Shown: positions 16,550 through 24,264 of the stretch, one piece after another
Position numbering within the stretch: position 1 is the first letter of the stretch
How the letters are laid out: each line of letters begins with the position of its first letter
Source of the DNA: Prochlorococcus sp. AG-436-C14
GTDB lineage: Bacteria; Cyanobacteriota; Cyanobacteriia; PCC-6307; Cyanobiaceae
DNA: 63,649 bases
NCBI GenBank assembly: GCA_003209755.1
Contig: QCPD01000011.1
Span: 1 to 63,649, forward strand
Direction of reading: 5' to 3'
The notes under the pieces: model-generated
Told to the model about the DNA's origin: nothing
Databases searched by the model: none
Seen by the model: the letters and a program-made list of their open reading frames with translations, nothing else
Translations under genes and position numbers: made by a program

Positions 16550-18331
16550 TTAATAATCAAAATATCGAACCCATTTATCCAGATATTGATGACAATCTTC
16601 AAAATATTTCTCATAATTCTTCCATTTCTCAATGGATGACTTATATAAAGGTTCTATAACTTGAGAAGATGAAGGGGTATTAATTTTATTTCTGTCTATT
16701 GCTGTTTTTCTATAGTTTTTTATATTTTCATCCCATCTAATATCTAAAAATTTTAATATTTTTAATGTATGCTTGTCAAAGTCTTCGATAAGATGTTCAT
16801 ATTTAGAGGTTATAAAATCAAGAGGAATATTTGTCTTATATATATCCCAAGATTCCATAACTTTATCATATAGTTTTGAAGATGATCTAAGACTTACTAA
16901 GTTTACCATGGCTGAGTTTGGTTTGAAAGATTGTTGGAAACAAGATAGAACTGTGTCGTATGGATGCCTATGAGTGAAGATTATTTTTGTATTAGGGAAA
17001 AGAAGATTAATTAATGGAAGTGTTATTGTATTTAATGGTAATTTATCTATAATTAGATTTGTTTTTTTATTTGTATATTTTCTGGCTAATTCATAATACT
17101 TCTTCCTGAGAATCATTATATTATTTTTTGAAATAGTATAAATATTATCAAGTTTTATATTAAACTCTTCTTTAATTAATTTCTCAATTGATGAAATTAT
17201 AGGTTTCTCTTCTATTACTTCTATGTCTGGATGACTTCTTAGGATAGTGTCTAATAGAGTCGTTCCAGATCTAGGAAATCCTATTAGGAAGGCAAAATTA
17301 GAATCATTAATCCCATCATTAAAACTATTAATCTTTGGTGTTTTTTTAAGGATGCTTTTTTTATAGGAACTAATGTAATTAAAGAATACATTTTTTCTGA
17401 ATTGTATATAAGATGAGTTTTCTTGACTTTTTTCAAAGCAAAAGTAGGCAATATCATAATTGCCTACTTTTTCTTCAATAAATCCTTTGTAACTCCAAAA
17501 TAATATTTTTTTTGTGTTATTACTTTTTTCTACCCATTGATTTGAGATACTATTTATTAATTTGTAAGCAGTATTATTTTGTTTATTTCTAAATGATAAT
17601 CTTGCACGAAAAAGTATTAGCTCATTTTTTATATTGTCTACATCTTTAAACTCTTGTAAAGATTCTCTCAGCTTTTTTAAATTATTTATTTGTTCATAAT
17701 GTTGAAAAAGATTAAAATAAGCATCAGTCAAATCAGGTTTGAGTTCAATTACTTTACGAGTTGATAATTGTGCTTCTTTTAATTTGCCAAGATCTTTTAA
17801 TATAACACCAAGATTTAAATGTGCTTCAGCTAAATTAGGTTCGAGTTTAATCGCTTTGCGGGTAAATAATTCTGCTTCTCGTAATTCCCCAAGATCTTTC
17901 AATGTATTTCCTAGATTTAGATAAGCATGGGTGAAATTAGGTTTAAGTTCAATCGCTTTACGTTGTAAATATTCTGCTTCTTTTAATTTGCCAAGATCTC
18001 TCATTATATTGCCTAGATTGGAATGAGCATTAGCGTAATTAGGATTAAGTTGAATTGCTTTGCGTTGTGAATACTCTGCTTCTTTTAATTTACCAAAACT
18101 TCTTAAAATTATTCCATAATTACAAAAAATTCGATAATTATTAAAGTTTTGTTTAACACAGTATTGATAATATTTTATTGCTTTTGTAATATTTCCTTGT
18201 GAATGAAACTTTAATGCTTGATCAATTATTTCTTCTTTTGAAGCTGTAGAAAGGGTATTAATTGAAATAATACTTTCCTTTTTGAGATCTCCCAAATCTG
18301 ATGGAATTGTGAATGTTTTTATTTTAGACAC
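16550..18331 (-). CDS. TPR-repeat protein with C-terminal sulfotransferase domain
   Basis: A 593-residue protein. Its leader is shorter and diverged (KTFTIPSDLGDLKKES...NTLSTASKEEII) compared with the paralogues. Four to five TPR units cover residues 30-210, and a helical region follows. The sulfotransferase domain begins near residue 335 with FAFLIGFPRSGTTLLDTILR (PAPS loop) and later has IIFTHRHPYDTVLSCFQQSF. It is of a different sulfotransferase subtype from the one at 1006, so the enzyme domains were acquired separately. Substrate unknown. Confidence 0.87.
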   Translation of the reverse strand: MSKIKTFTIPSDLGDLKKESIISINTLSTASKEEIIDQALKFHSQGNITKAIKYYQYCVKQNFNNYRIFCNYGIILRSFGKLKEAEYSQRKAIQLNPNYANAHSNLGNIMRDLGKLKEAEYLQRKAIELKPNFTHAYLNLGNTLKDLGELREAELFTRKAIKLEPNLAEAHLNLGVILKDLGKLKEAQLSTRKVIELKPDLTDAYFNLFQHYEQINNLKKLRESLQEFKDVDNIKNELILFRARLSFRNKQNNTAYKLINSISNQWVEKSNNTKKILFWSYKGFIEEKVGNYDIAYFCFEKSQENSSYIQFRKNVFFNYISSYKKSILKKTPKINSFNDGINDSNFAFLIGFPRSGTTLLDTILRSHPDIEVIEEKPIISSIEKLIKEEFNIKLDNIYTISKNNIMILRKKYYELARKYTNKKTNLIIDKLPLNTITLPLINLLFPNTKIIFTHRHPYDTVLSCFQQSFKPNSAMVNLVSLRSSSKLYDKVMESWDIYKTNIPLDFITSKYEHLIEDFDKHTLKILKFLDIRWDENIKNYRKTAIDRNKINTPSSSQVIEPLYKSSIEKWKNYEKYFEDCHQYLDKWVRYFDY

Positions 18332-18534
18332 TTTTTTTTTTAGATATCTCCATCTTTTTTAACCTTTGATTGAAGATATTTTACTACTAACTCTTAATTT
18401 TTCTTCAATCCTTCTGTAATTATTCACTAATTATATTGTGAGAACTTAAAAGTAGATCTTCACTTCACTTCTCTATGTATACAGATTAAGGACAATGGTA
18501 CAAAATCATCAAACCTAAATAGGTTCTGACGTTC

Positions 18535-18721
18535 TTGACACAATCTCCAAAGCAAATTGAATTTGGAAATATAAAAGGGCAAAAAATTTTTCCTGACTTG
18601 TTCCCAGAAGAATTAAGGAATAATTTTTTCCTAAAGAGCAGGGATTAGAGAAATATTCTGGGGTAGAACTATTGATGACCCAGAAATGATACGTCTACTA
18701 TTTTCTGATATTTGTTATTGA
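18535..18721 (+). pseudogene. Possible frameshifted fragment
   Basis: Two adjoining frames read TQSPKQIEFGNIKGQKIFPD...ELRNNFFLKSRD-stop and then EIFWGRTIDDPEMIRLLFSD. Together they look like one short protein broken by a shift near 18645. No family recognised. Nothing else is visible in the gap 18332-18953 apart from a GCGAGGGCTCGC palindrome near 18896. Confidence 0.3.
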
Positions 18722-18953
18722 AATTTTTTAAGTGAATTTTGTCAACTTAAAATATCTATGGGATAAGCTTCATAGTATAAAATTCTGATGAATTTAATGC
18801 TTTGAAAAGTCATTCTCTGATAAAAGCTCTTTCGTTTATTTGAGTAATTGTTCGACTTCTTTTTTCTATTTACTCAAATTATTTAAATTATTATGGCGAG
18901 GGCTCGCAAAAGGCGTGATCATTTCAATTAGAGATAATTTTATTTAGCATCTA

Positions 18954-19682
18954 ATGTCATTTGAAGTTACTTACAATGGGGATATTCAATTCATTAAGGT
19001 TTTCTACTCAACTGAAAAAACGAGAGCTGGAAAATATTATGGAGAGTTTTATAAAAAAATGGATGCACTTGCTAGTGATTTAAAACGTTTTAAACAGGAA
19101 CTTTATGAAGATAGTGAAAAGGCAGCGAAGATTGCTAAAGATGCAGCCAATAATGCACTTTCCGAAAGATTTGGTCCTCTAAGATACATTATTGATGAGC
19201 ATCATTGGGACGAAGACATGATTATCAGCAAGATGCTTGATGACAGAAAAGAGGAGATGTTGGCACTAGCACAGAAGACTTTTAATTATGAAGTTCTTAT
19301 TGAAGAGGAAGGTGCAGAGGAATATAAAATTCACTTGGAAGAAGGAGGTATAGAAGTCGATGGTCAGGGTGTAGAGACGTCCATAATGGATTTTTTTGAT
19401 TCTGACGAATACCATGAATTGAATGAGGCAAAACTTGAAAAATTGGAAAAGCTTGATTGGTTTATTATCTGGTCGAGAACAGAGGCAGGCGAATTTAAGA
19501 CAGAGGGTTGTCAACATGAGGGGAATTATTCTTCGCAGGAATTAAATATGGAAAATTGTTTGCTCACTTATAGAGGGTTACCCCTTGTTATTCCATCTAA
19601 TGGCACGGATATATTTAGTAATGAACTTGAAATACATTTTGTAGATGAAACTAGGGCATCACTTGAGATGACTGACGCTTAA
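18954..19682 (+). CDS. Hypothetical protein
   Basis: A 242-residue soluble, acidic protein. Residues 25-65 form a predicted helix rich in Lys, Asp and Ala (KKMDALASDLKRFKQELYED). The rest is mixed, with no signal peptide, membrane helix or known motif. No ribosome site is obvious. It is followed by the Yfr2-like gene on the other strand, whose terminator may also end this transcript. Confidence 0.6.
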   Translation: MSFEVTYNGDIQFIKVFYSTEKTRAGKYYGEFYKKMDALASDLKRFKQELYEDSEKAAKIAKDAANNALSERFGPLRYIIDEHHWDEDMIISKMLDDRKEEMLALAQKTFNYEVLIEEEGAEEYKIHLEEGGIEVDGQGVETSIMDFFDSDEYHELNEAKLEKLEKLDWFIIWSRTEAGEFKTEGCQHEGNYSSQELNMENCLLTYRGLPLVIPSNGTDIFSNELEIHFVDETRASLEMTDA

Positions 19683-19862
19683 GCCATAACCTCATGAATT
19701 TGATGTTTAACTAATTCCCAACCATGGACATTTGGTACCTCCAAGTTTCAAATGCATTATATAAATCTATTTAATTTATTTTTAATTTACGTTATTCCAA
19801 AAATTGTAGAGAATACCGATTTCATTATTTGTTTGGTAGTTTGATTTTTCAAATTACCAAAC

Positions 19863-19955
19863 AAAAAAACCACCCCGTATCTAACAAGGTGGTTTTTTGG
19901 AGATCAGACACAAGTGTTTCCTTGTTTCCACTGTGGAGGATCCCAACTCCTCACA
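19863..19955 (-). ncRNA. Yfr2-family-like small RNA (copy B2)
   Basis: Minus strand, 5' end GTGAGGAGTTGGG near 19955. The hairpin 19909-19935 has stem CACA/TGTG and the doubled GGAAACA loop. The terminator ACCACC/GGTGGT (19869-19893) has T-runs on both sides and could serve both strands. A -10-like TAGAATAAT lies just upstream. The whole ~300-base A+B block is a diverged duplicate of 8580-8880. Confidence 0.75.
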
Positions 19956-20044
19956 AAAATTATTCTACGTATCTGATGAGGAACTCAAATATGAGGAGGT
20001 TAGTTTATTGACTGTCACATGTGACAATTCGAAGAATTAAATTA

Positions 20045-20118
20045 AAAAAACACCCTGCTTGCAAGAAGTTGGGTGCTTTTTTTAACAGAACGATTGTGTG
20101 AGGAGTTGTCCTGTTACT
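20045..20118 (-). ncRNA. Small RNA with Yfr1-like ACUCCUCACAC loop (copy A2)
   Basis: The minus-strand stem AACAGGAC/GTTCTGTT, with one G-T pair, keeps the fold of copy A1 despite base changes. The loop is AACTCCTCACACAATC. A CACCC/GGGTG terminator (20051-20075) with a seven-base T-run follows. The loop is perfectly complementary over 11 bases to the 5' end of the neighbouring Yfr2-like RNA (GTGAGGAGTTG). Confidence 0.65.
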
Positions 20119-20121
20119 TTA

Positions 20122-20150
20122 TTTCTACTCCTATGAGGACTTTTTGTCAC
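20122..20150 (-). promoter_or_regulatory. Promoter of small RNA A2
   Basis: GTGACA (20150-20145), a 17-base spacer, then TAGAAA (20127-20122) on the minus strand, matching the layout upstream of A1. Confidence 0.55.
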
Positions 20151-20212
20151 TACTAAAAAACAAAATGACTTAGATCATGAGGCTGTAAATGTAATTCAGC
20201 CTCATAATTAAT

Positions 20213-20530
20213 TTAGTCTTCTGCGTTCTCAAACTGTTTTGCTAATCTAAAACCTTTTCTTAGAATTAAATATATTCCATATAAACCAGCAATTAACGGA
20301 AGAATTATTAGAGGGTTTGGACTGTAGTTGGAATAATCTTTTACACCATTAACATATTCGATACCAGAGCATTTCAAATATAGAAAACTTGTGAAGATAA
20401 TTCCCCAGCCAATTATTGAGAGAATTCCTCCTTTTTTGTCACCTTCATAAAATCTATCTAAACCCCATCCCCAACCTATAGCAAGGATCACTCCTCTTGC
20501 GATAGCATTTTTCTCTTGCTTACGTAGCAT
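20213..20530 (-). CDS. TM2-domain-like small membrane protein
   Basis: A 105-residue protein with three hydrophobic helices (VILAIGWGWGL, ILSIIGWGIIFTSFLYL, LIILPLIAGLYGIYLIL). The segment GLDRFYEGDKKGGILSIIGW matches the TM2 pattern (G-x-H/D-R-F-Y-x-G...G). Function unknown. A perfect palindrome lies 10-30 bases upstream of its start. Confidence 0.65.
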   Translation of the reverse strand: MLRKQEKNAIARGVILAIGWGWGLDRFYEGDKKGGILSIIGWGIIFTSFLYLKCSGIEYVNGVKDYSNYSPNPLIILPLIAGLYGIYLILRKGFRLAKQFENAED

Positions 20531-20539
20531 GTTTTTTGA

Positions 20540-20560
20540 GTATGTTCAGTATGAACATAC
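20540..20560. promoter_or_regulatory. Palindromic operator candidate
   Basis: The 9-base arms GTATGTTCA and TGAACATAC are perfect inverted repeats around GTA, placed 10-30 bases before the TM2 gene start, where a repressor would block expression. It does not fit the cyanobacterial LexA box as I know it. Confidence 0.5.
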
Positions 20561-20827
20561 CTGAATAATTGTTGTTTTGCATGATTGATTAAAGAAGATA
20601 TTAGTTCCTGTAAAAATTTGGATATCGTTTGTATTGAAAATTGGTATGAAATCTTGCGAAATAGCATCCCCAGTCAAATCGAAAAATAGTTAGAAATTTA
20701 TCAAAATCAAAAACTATATATATGTTTTCAAGTTTGAGCAATTTGGATATTAATAAGTTGAGTAATCTTCTTGGGGGGTGGTTTATTGTAAGAAAAAAAG
20801 ATAACTTAGTATAATAGCTAATTACTT

Positions 20828-21439
20828 TTGACAGTTGCACAACAGCCTGACTTGCAGTTAAGCCGAAGGCTTCAGAATGATAGTATTACTTTCTCAGGAA
20901 AGGTTGTTTATATTAATCCTTTTCTATATTGGCGACGTTTTGATAGTAATACTGACAGATGGTTGAGAGAGCCTGGCCAGTTAGGAGAGGAGCAGATCAA
21001 TTTAAATAGAGCTCGTTTTTATCCGGAAGTTGATTGGACTTTTCTTGGAGAGGAAGAACGGATTATTAAAGAGGCTGCAGTAGAAATGTTTTTAAAAACG
21101 CTTGAATTAATAGGTACTTTTCACCCTCATCTTACTGCAGGCCAATTGTTAGAAGTAGAGAGAAAAATGGCAGTAACGAAAAAAAAGTCTTTTGAGCGTT
21201 GGGTAGAAAAATCTTTTAGAAAAAAAATTAATGAAGCTTCAAAAGAGCGTAATAGGTTCGCTAGAGAACGTTTTATTAGAGGTTGGAGAGAATGGTTAAC
21301 TCTTGAAACTACTCATCAAGCTTTTCTTCCATTCGTAGCAATAATTGTGATGTCAATCTTTGCTGGTTGGTCAATAGGCATTTCAAACAATAGTTGTACC
21401 CCTTACTTTCCAACGTCAGAAAAAGGTATTCTTAAGTAG
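20828..21439 (+). CDS. Conserved cyanobacterial protein of unknown function
   Basis: A 203-residue protein from a TTG start (MTVAQQPDLQLSRRLQNDS). A charged, tryptophan-rich body (YWRRFDSNTDRWLREPGQLG) is followed by one membrane helix near the end (AFLPFVAIIVMSIFAGWSIGI). It is the first gene of a plus-strand run with the next small gene and the penicillin-binding protein (gaps of 16 and 18 bases), so it may assist envelope growth. Confidence 0.75.
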   Translation: MTVAQQPDLQLSRRLQNDSITFSGKVVYINPFLYWRRFDSNTDRWLREPGQLGEEQINLNRARFYPEVDWTFLGEEERIIKEAAVEMFLKTLELIGTFHPHLTAGQLLEVERKMAVTKKKSFERWVEKSFRKKINEASKERNRFARERFIRGWREWLTLETTHQAFLPFVAIIVMSIFAGWSIGISNNSCTPYFPTSEKGILK

Positions 21440-21455
21440 AATTAGTAAAGCCATC

Positions 21456-21833
21456 ATGGCTAAAGATCAATTAAGGGAATTCCATTTATTTGCCTTGGAG
21501 TCTGCTTTGCCTTTTGGTATTGGTATTATTAAAAATGCTAAAACCGGTGGAATTCAAAAAATAATGGATGTATTCAAATCAAAAGATCCATTTTCAGAAT
21601 TCCAGGTTGATGGAGAAACCTCTGCAAAATCAGTGAGGGATAAGATTGATCAATTGATTCCTGGCTTAGGTTATCCAGTCGTTTCAGTTGATGTAACTGT
21701 TGAGGAGAATTATCCTGATCATGAGAGCAATGATCAAGATTCTTTAGTTGCAACTTTAAATAGAATTGATACTGAAATAGATCAATTGAGACGTTTGATC
21801 AGTGATGACTCATTAAATAGAGATAGTAAATAA
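21456..21833 (+). CDS. Conserved hypothetical protein
   Basis: A 125-residue soluble protein (MAKDQLREFHLFALESALPF...) ending in an acidic tail with a likely short coiled coil (LVATLNRIDTEIDQLRRLI). It sits tightly between the preceding membrane protein and the penicillin-binding protein, probably one operon. Function unknown. Confidence 0.7.
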   Translation: MAKDQLREFHLFALESALPFGIGIIKNAKTGGIQKIMDVFKSKDPFSEFQVDGETSAKSVRDKIDQLIPGLGYPVVSVDVTVEENYPDHESNDQDSLVATLNRIDTEIDQLRRLISDDSLNRDSK

Positions 21834-21851
21834 ATAGTCTTTATTGTAGAG

Positions 21852-23687
21852 ATGAAGAAAAAAGAAAAATTACATCTTAGTTCTAAAAAGCATGTAGGTG
21901 CTTTTAATCAACCTTTGATTTTCTTTTTGTTTATTTGTTTGATTTTTTTAGTAAGTGGTGCGCGTCTTTTTTGGATACAAATAATTAATGGATCATATTA
22001 TAAAAGACTTTCAGAAGAAAATAGAATCAAGCTTATTGCTAATCCACCAATAAGAGGAAGATTATTAGATAGGAATGGTGTTGTTCTTGCCGATAATAAA
22101 CTGTTTTATTCATTATCCGTTCAACCTAGACTTTTAAGTAATAGTCAATGGATTGATCTTAGAAAGTCTTTATCTGATTTATTAAATGTTTCTAATGATC
22201 AATTAGAGATTGCATTTAATAGAAATCATGCGGAAAGTCCTTTTAAAAAACTACTATTAACTGATTTATCTGTGGAGCAAGTTATTAGGTTTAAAGAGCA
22301 AGAGAAGAACTTGTATGGTGCTCAAATTGATATTGGTTTAGTTAGAAATTATCCTTATAAGTCTTTAGCTGCTCATGCTTTGGGTTATACACAGTTGATA
22401 ACTCAAAATGAGTTTTCTAAGCTTTCAGAAAGAGGCTATAAATTATCCGATCGAATTGGACGGAAAGGTATAGAAGCTGCTTTTGAATCTGAATTGAGAG
22501 GAAAATGGGGAGGCGAAATGCTTGAGATTGATTCAATAGGTACAGTGCAACGCAGTCTGGGATTAAAGTTGCCAGAAGCTGGTAAGGATATCCAATTAAC
22601 TCTTGATCTAGACCTACAACTTACTGCAGAAAAAGTTTTGTCTGACAAAATTGCTGGAGCAATAGTAGCGATTGATCCACGTACAGGTGCAATTAGAGCA
22701 ATTGCGAGTCAACCTACTTTCGACCTTAATTTTTTTTCAAAGTCTTTTACAAATAAACAGTATGACAATCTTTTTTTGTCATCTAATCTTCCTCTTTTGA
22801 GTAGAGCATTTAATGCCTATGATCCAGGAAGCACATGGAAGCCTGTAACTGCTATAGCTGGTATGGAAAGTGGTAAATTTCCAGCTAGTCAAAAATTGAA
22901 TACGGTTTCTTGTATTACATATGGGAGTCATTGTTTTCCAGAATATAATAAGAGAGGTTTTGGTTGGATTGGATATGAAGATGCATTCAGAGTCTCTAGT
23001 AATACTTTCTTTTACCAAGTTGGCGTTGGTTCTGGTTCGAAGGCTTTATATGATGCCGCAATCAAACTTGGCTTCGACAATTATACTGGTATAGAAACTT
23101 TTCTTGATGAAAATAAAGGTTTGGTAGGGAACAAGAAATGGGCTGATGAGGGTCGCGGATGGGGGAAGTCTGGAGAAACTCCTTGGATTGTAGAGGATAT
23201 GGCTAGTGCATCTATTGGTCAATCTGTTGTTCTAGTTACTCCATTGCAATTAGCACGAGCATATGCAGTTTTTGCAAATGGTGGTTATTTGATTACTCCT
23301 CATTTAGTTGATGGCAATATAAACTGGAGATCTAAAAAATATTTTCAAAAAGTAGATATTAAAGATACGACACTCGATACAATCCGTCGTGGCCTTCGAA
23401 AAGTCGTAACTAGTGGTACTGGTATGGGATTAAACTTAGATACCTCTATTTTTCCTCCAGTCGCTGGTAAAACTGGAACGGCTGAAGATAGTAGTGGAGG
23501 TGCTGACCATGCATGGTTTGTTGGGTTTGCACCTTATGACTCTGGAGAAATAGTTATTGTTGCATTTGCTCAGAATACTCCTGGTGGTGGTTCAGTGCAT
23601 GCTCTACCTATGGCAAAAAAAATGTTGCAGACATGGTATAAAATAAATTCTCATGAGCAATTAACTGGCGGTAAAGATGGGCCATAG
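21852..23687 (+). CDS. mrdA: Penicillin-binding protein 2 (peptidoglycan transpeptidase)
   Basis: A 611-residue protein. One N-terminal membrane helix (about 18-42) is followed by the class B dimerisation domain with NPPIRGRLLDRNGVVLADN, then the transpeptidase domain: SxxK at S327-TWK330, SSN in the segment RVSSNTFFYQVG, and KTG at 540-542. It crosslinks peptidoglycan during lateral wall growth and normally works with a RodA partner, which is not in this window. The length fits the family. Confidence 0.92.
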   Translation: MKKKEKLHLSSKKHVGAFNQPLIFFLFICLIFLVSGARLFWIQIINGSYYKRLSEENRIKLIANPPIRGRLLDRNGVVLADNKLFYSLSVQPRLLSNSQWIDLRKSLSDLLNVSNDQLEIAFNRNHAESPFKKLLLTDLSVEQVIRFKEQEKNLYGAQIDIGLVRNYPYKSLAAHALGYTQLITQNEFSKLSERGYKLSDRIGRKGIEAAFESELRGKWGGEMLEIDSIGTVQRSLGLKLPEAGKDIQLTLDLDLQLTAEKVLSDKIAGAIVAIDPRTGAIRAIASQPTFDLNFFSKSFTNKQYDNLFLSSNLPLLSRAFNAYDPGSTWKPVTAIAGMESGKFPASQKLNTVSCITYGSHCFPEYNKRGFGWIGYEDAFRVSSNTFFYQVGVGSGSKALYDAAIKLGFDNYTGIETFLDENKGLVGNKKWADEGRGWGKSGETPWIVEDMASASIGQSVVLVTPLQLARAYAVFANGGYLITPHLVDGNINWRSKKYFQKVDIKDTTLDTIRRGLRKVVTSGTGMGLNLDTSIFPPVAGKTGTAEDSSGGADHAWFVGFAPYDSGEIVIVAFAQNTPGGGSVHALPMAKKMLQTWYKINSHEQLTGGKDGP

Positions 23688-23689
23688 AT

Positions 23690-24214
23690 TTAATTTGAGT
23701 GATTTAGTTGTAGTAGTTGATTTAGAATGGCATTGATTGATTTATCCTCAGCAACTTTTGATTTATTTGTAGCTAATTGACGACCTAAGACTAAAGCTCC
23801 AAGATGGGTTAATTGAATTCGCATCGAAAGTAATAACTCCATACATCCTCCGCCTGAAAAACTTGCAATTGCAATTGGACGTTCGTTGAATAAACTTCGA
23901 AAATCTGTTTCTTGCACAGATAGCCAAGCTATTGCATTTGTAAGAATTGGAGGAATTGAGCCGTTATATTCAGGCGCACAAATGACCCAGTGTGAGTGGC
24001 TCTCCATTTGAGTATTGATCGACTTAAGATTTTCTGGTGCTTCATTTTTTGAATTATGACGTGGATTAAATAGAGGTAAATCATTTTTTGATTCTGTCAA
24101 ATCAAGTAATTCGCATGAGTAATTTAGTTCCTTGCCTGCGACTAGAAATCTTTTGGCTAGTTTGAGATTTTCACCATTACTAGCAGCTATAACTAGAAGC
24201 TTTTTATTAGACAT
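23690..24214 (-). CDS. NADPH-dependent FMN reductase
   Basis: A 174-residue flavodoxin-fold protein. The FMN phosphate loop is LVIAASNGENLKLAKRF at the start; CAPEYNGSIPPILTNAIAWL is the typical second motif; then ASFSGGG. It reduces FMN or quinones using NAD(P)H. It stands two bases from the end of the convergent mrdA and 51 bases after the flavodiiron genes, on the same strand, and might supply reduced flavin to them (inference). Confidence 0.85.
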   Translation of the reverse strand: MSNKKLLVIAASNGENLKLAKRFLVAGKELNYSCELLDLTESKNDLPLFNPRHNSKNEAPENLKSINTQMESHSHWVICAPEYNGSIPPILTNAIAWLSVQETDFRSLFNERPIAIASFSGGGCMELLLSMRIQLTHLGALVLGRQLATNKSKVAEDKSINAILNQLLQLNHSN

Positions 24215-24264
24215 TGTGAATCAAGAGGGAAGTGTAAATGGATGATGTCGTTTTTGTAATGGAT

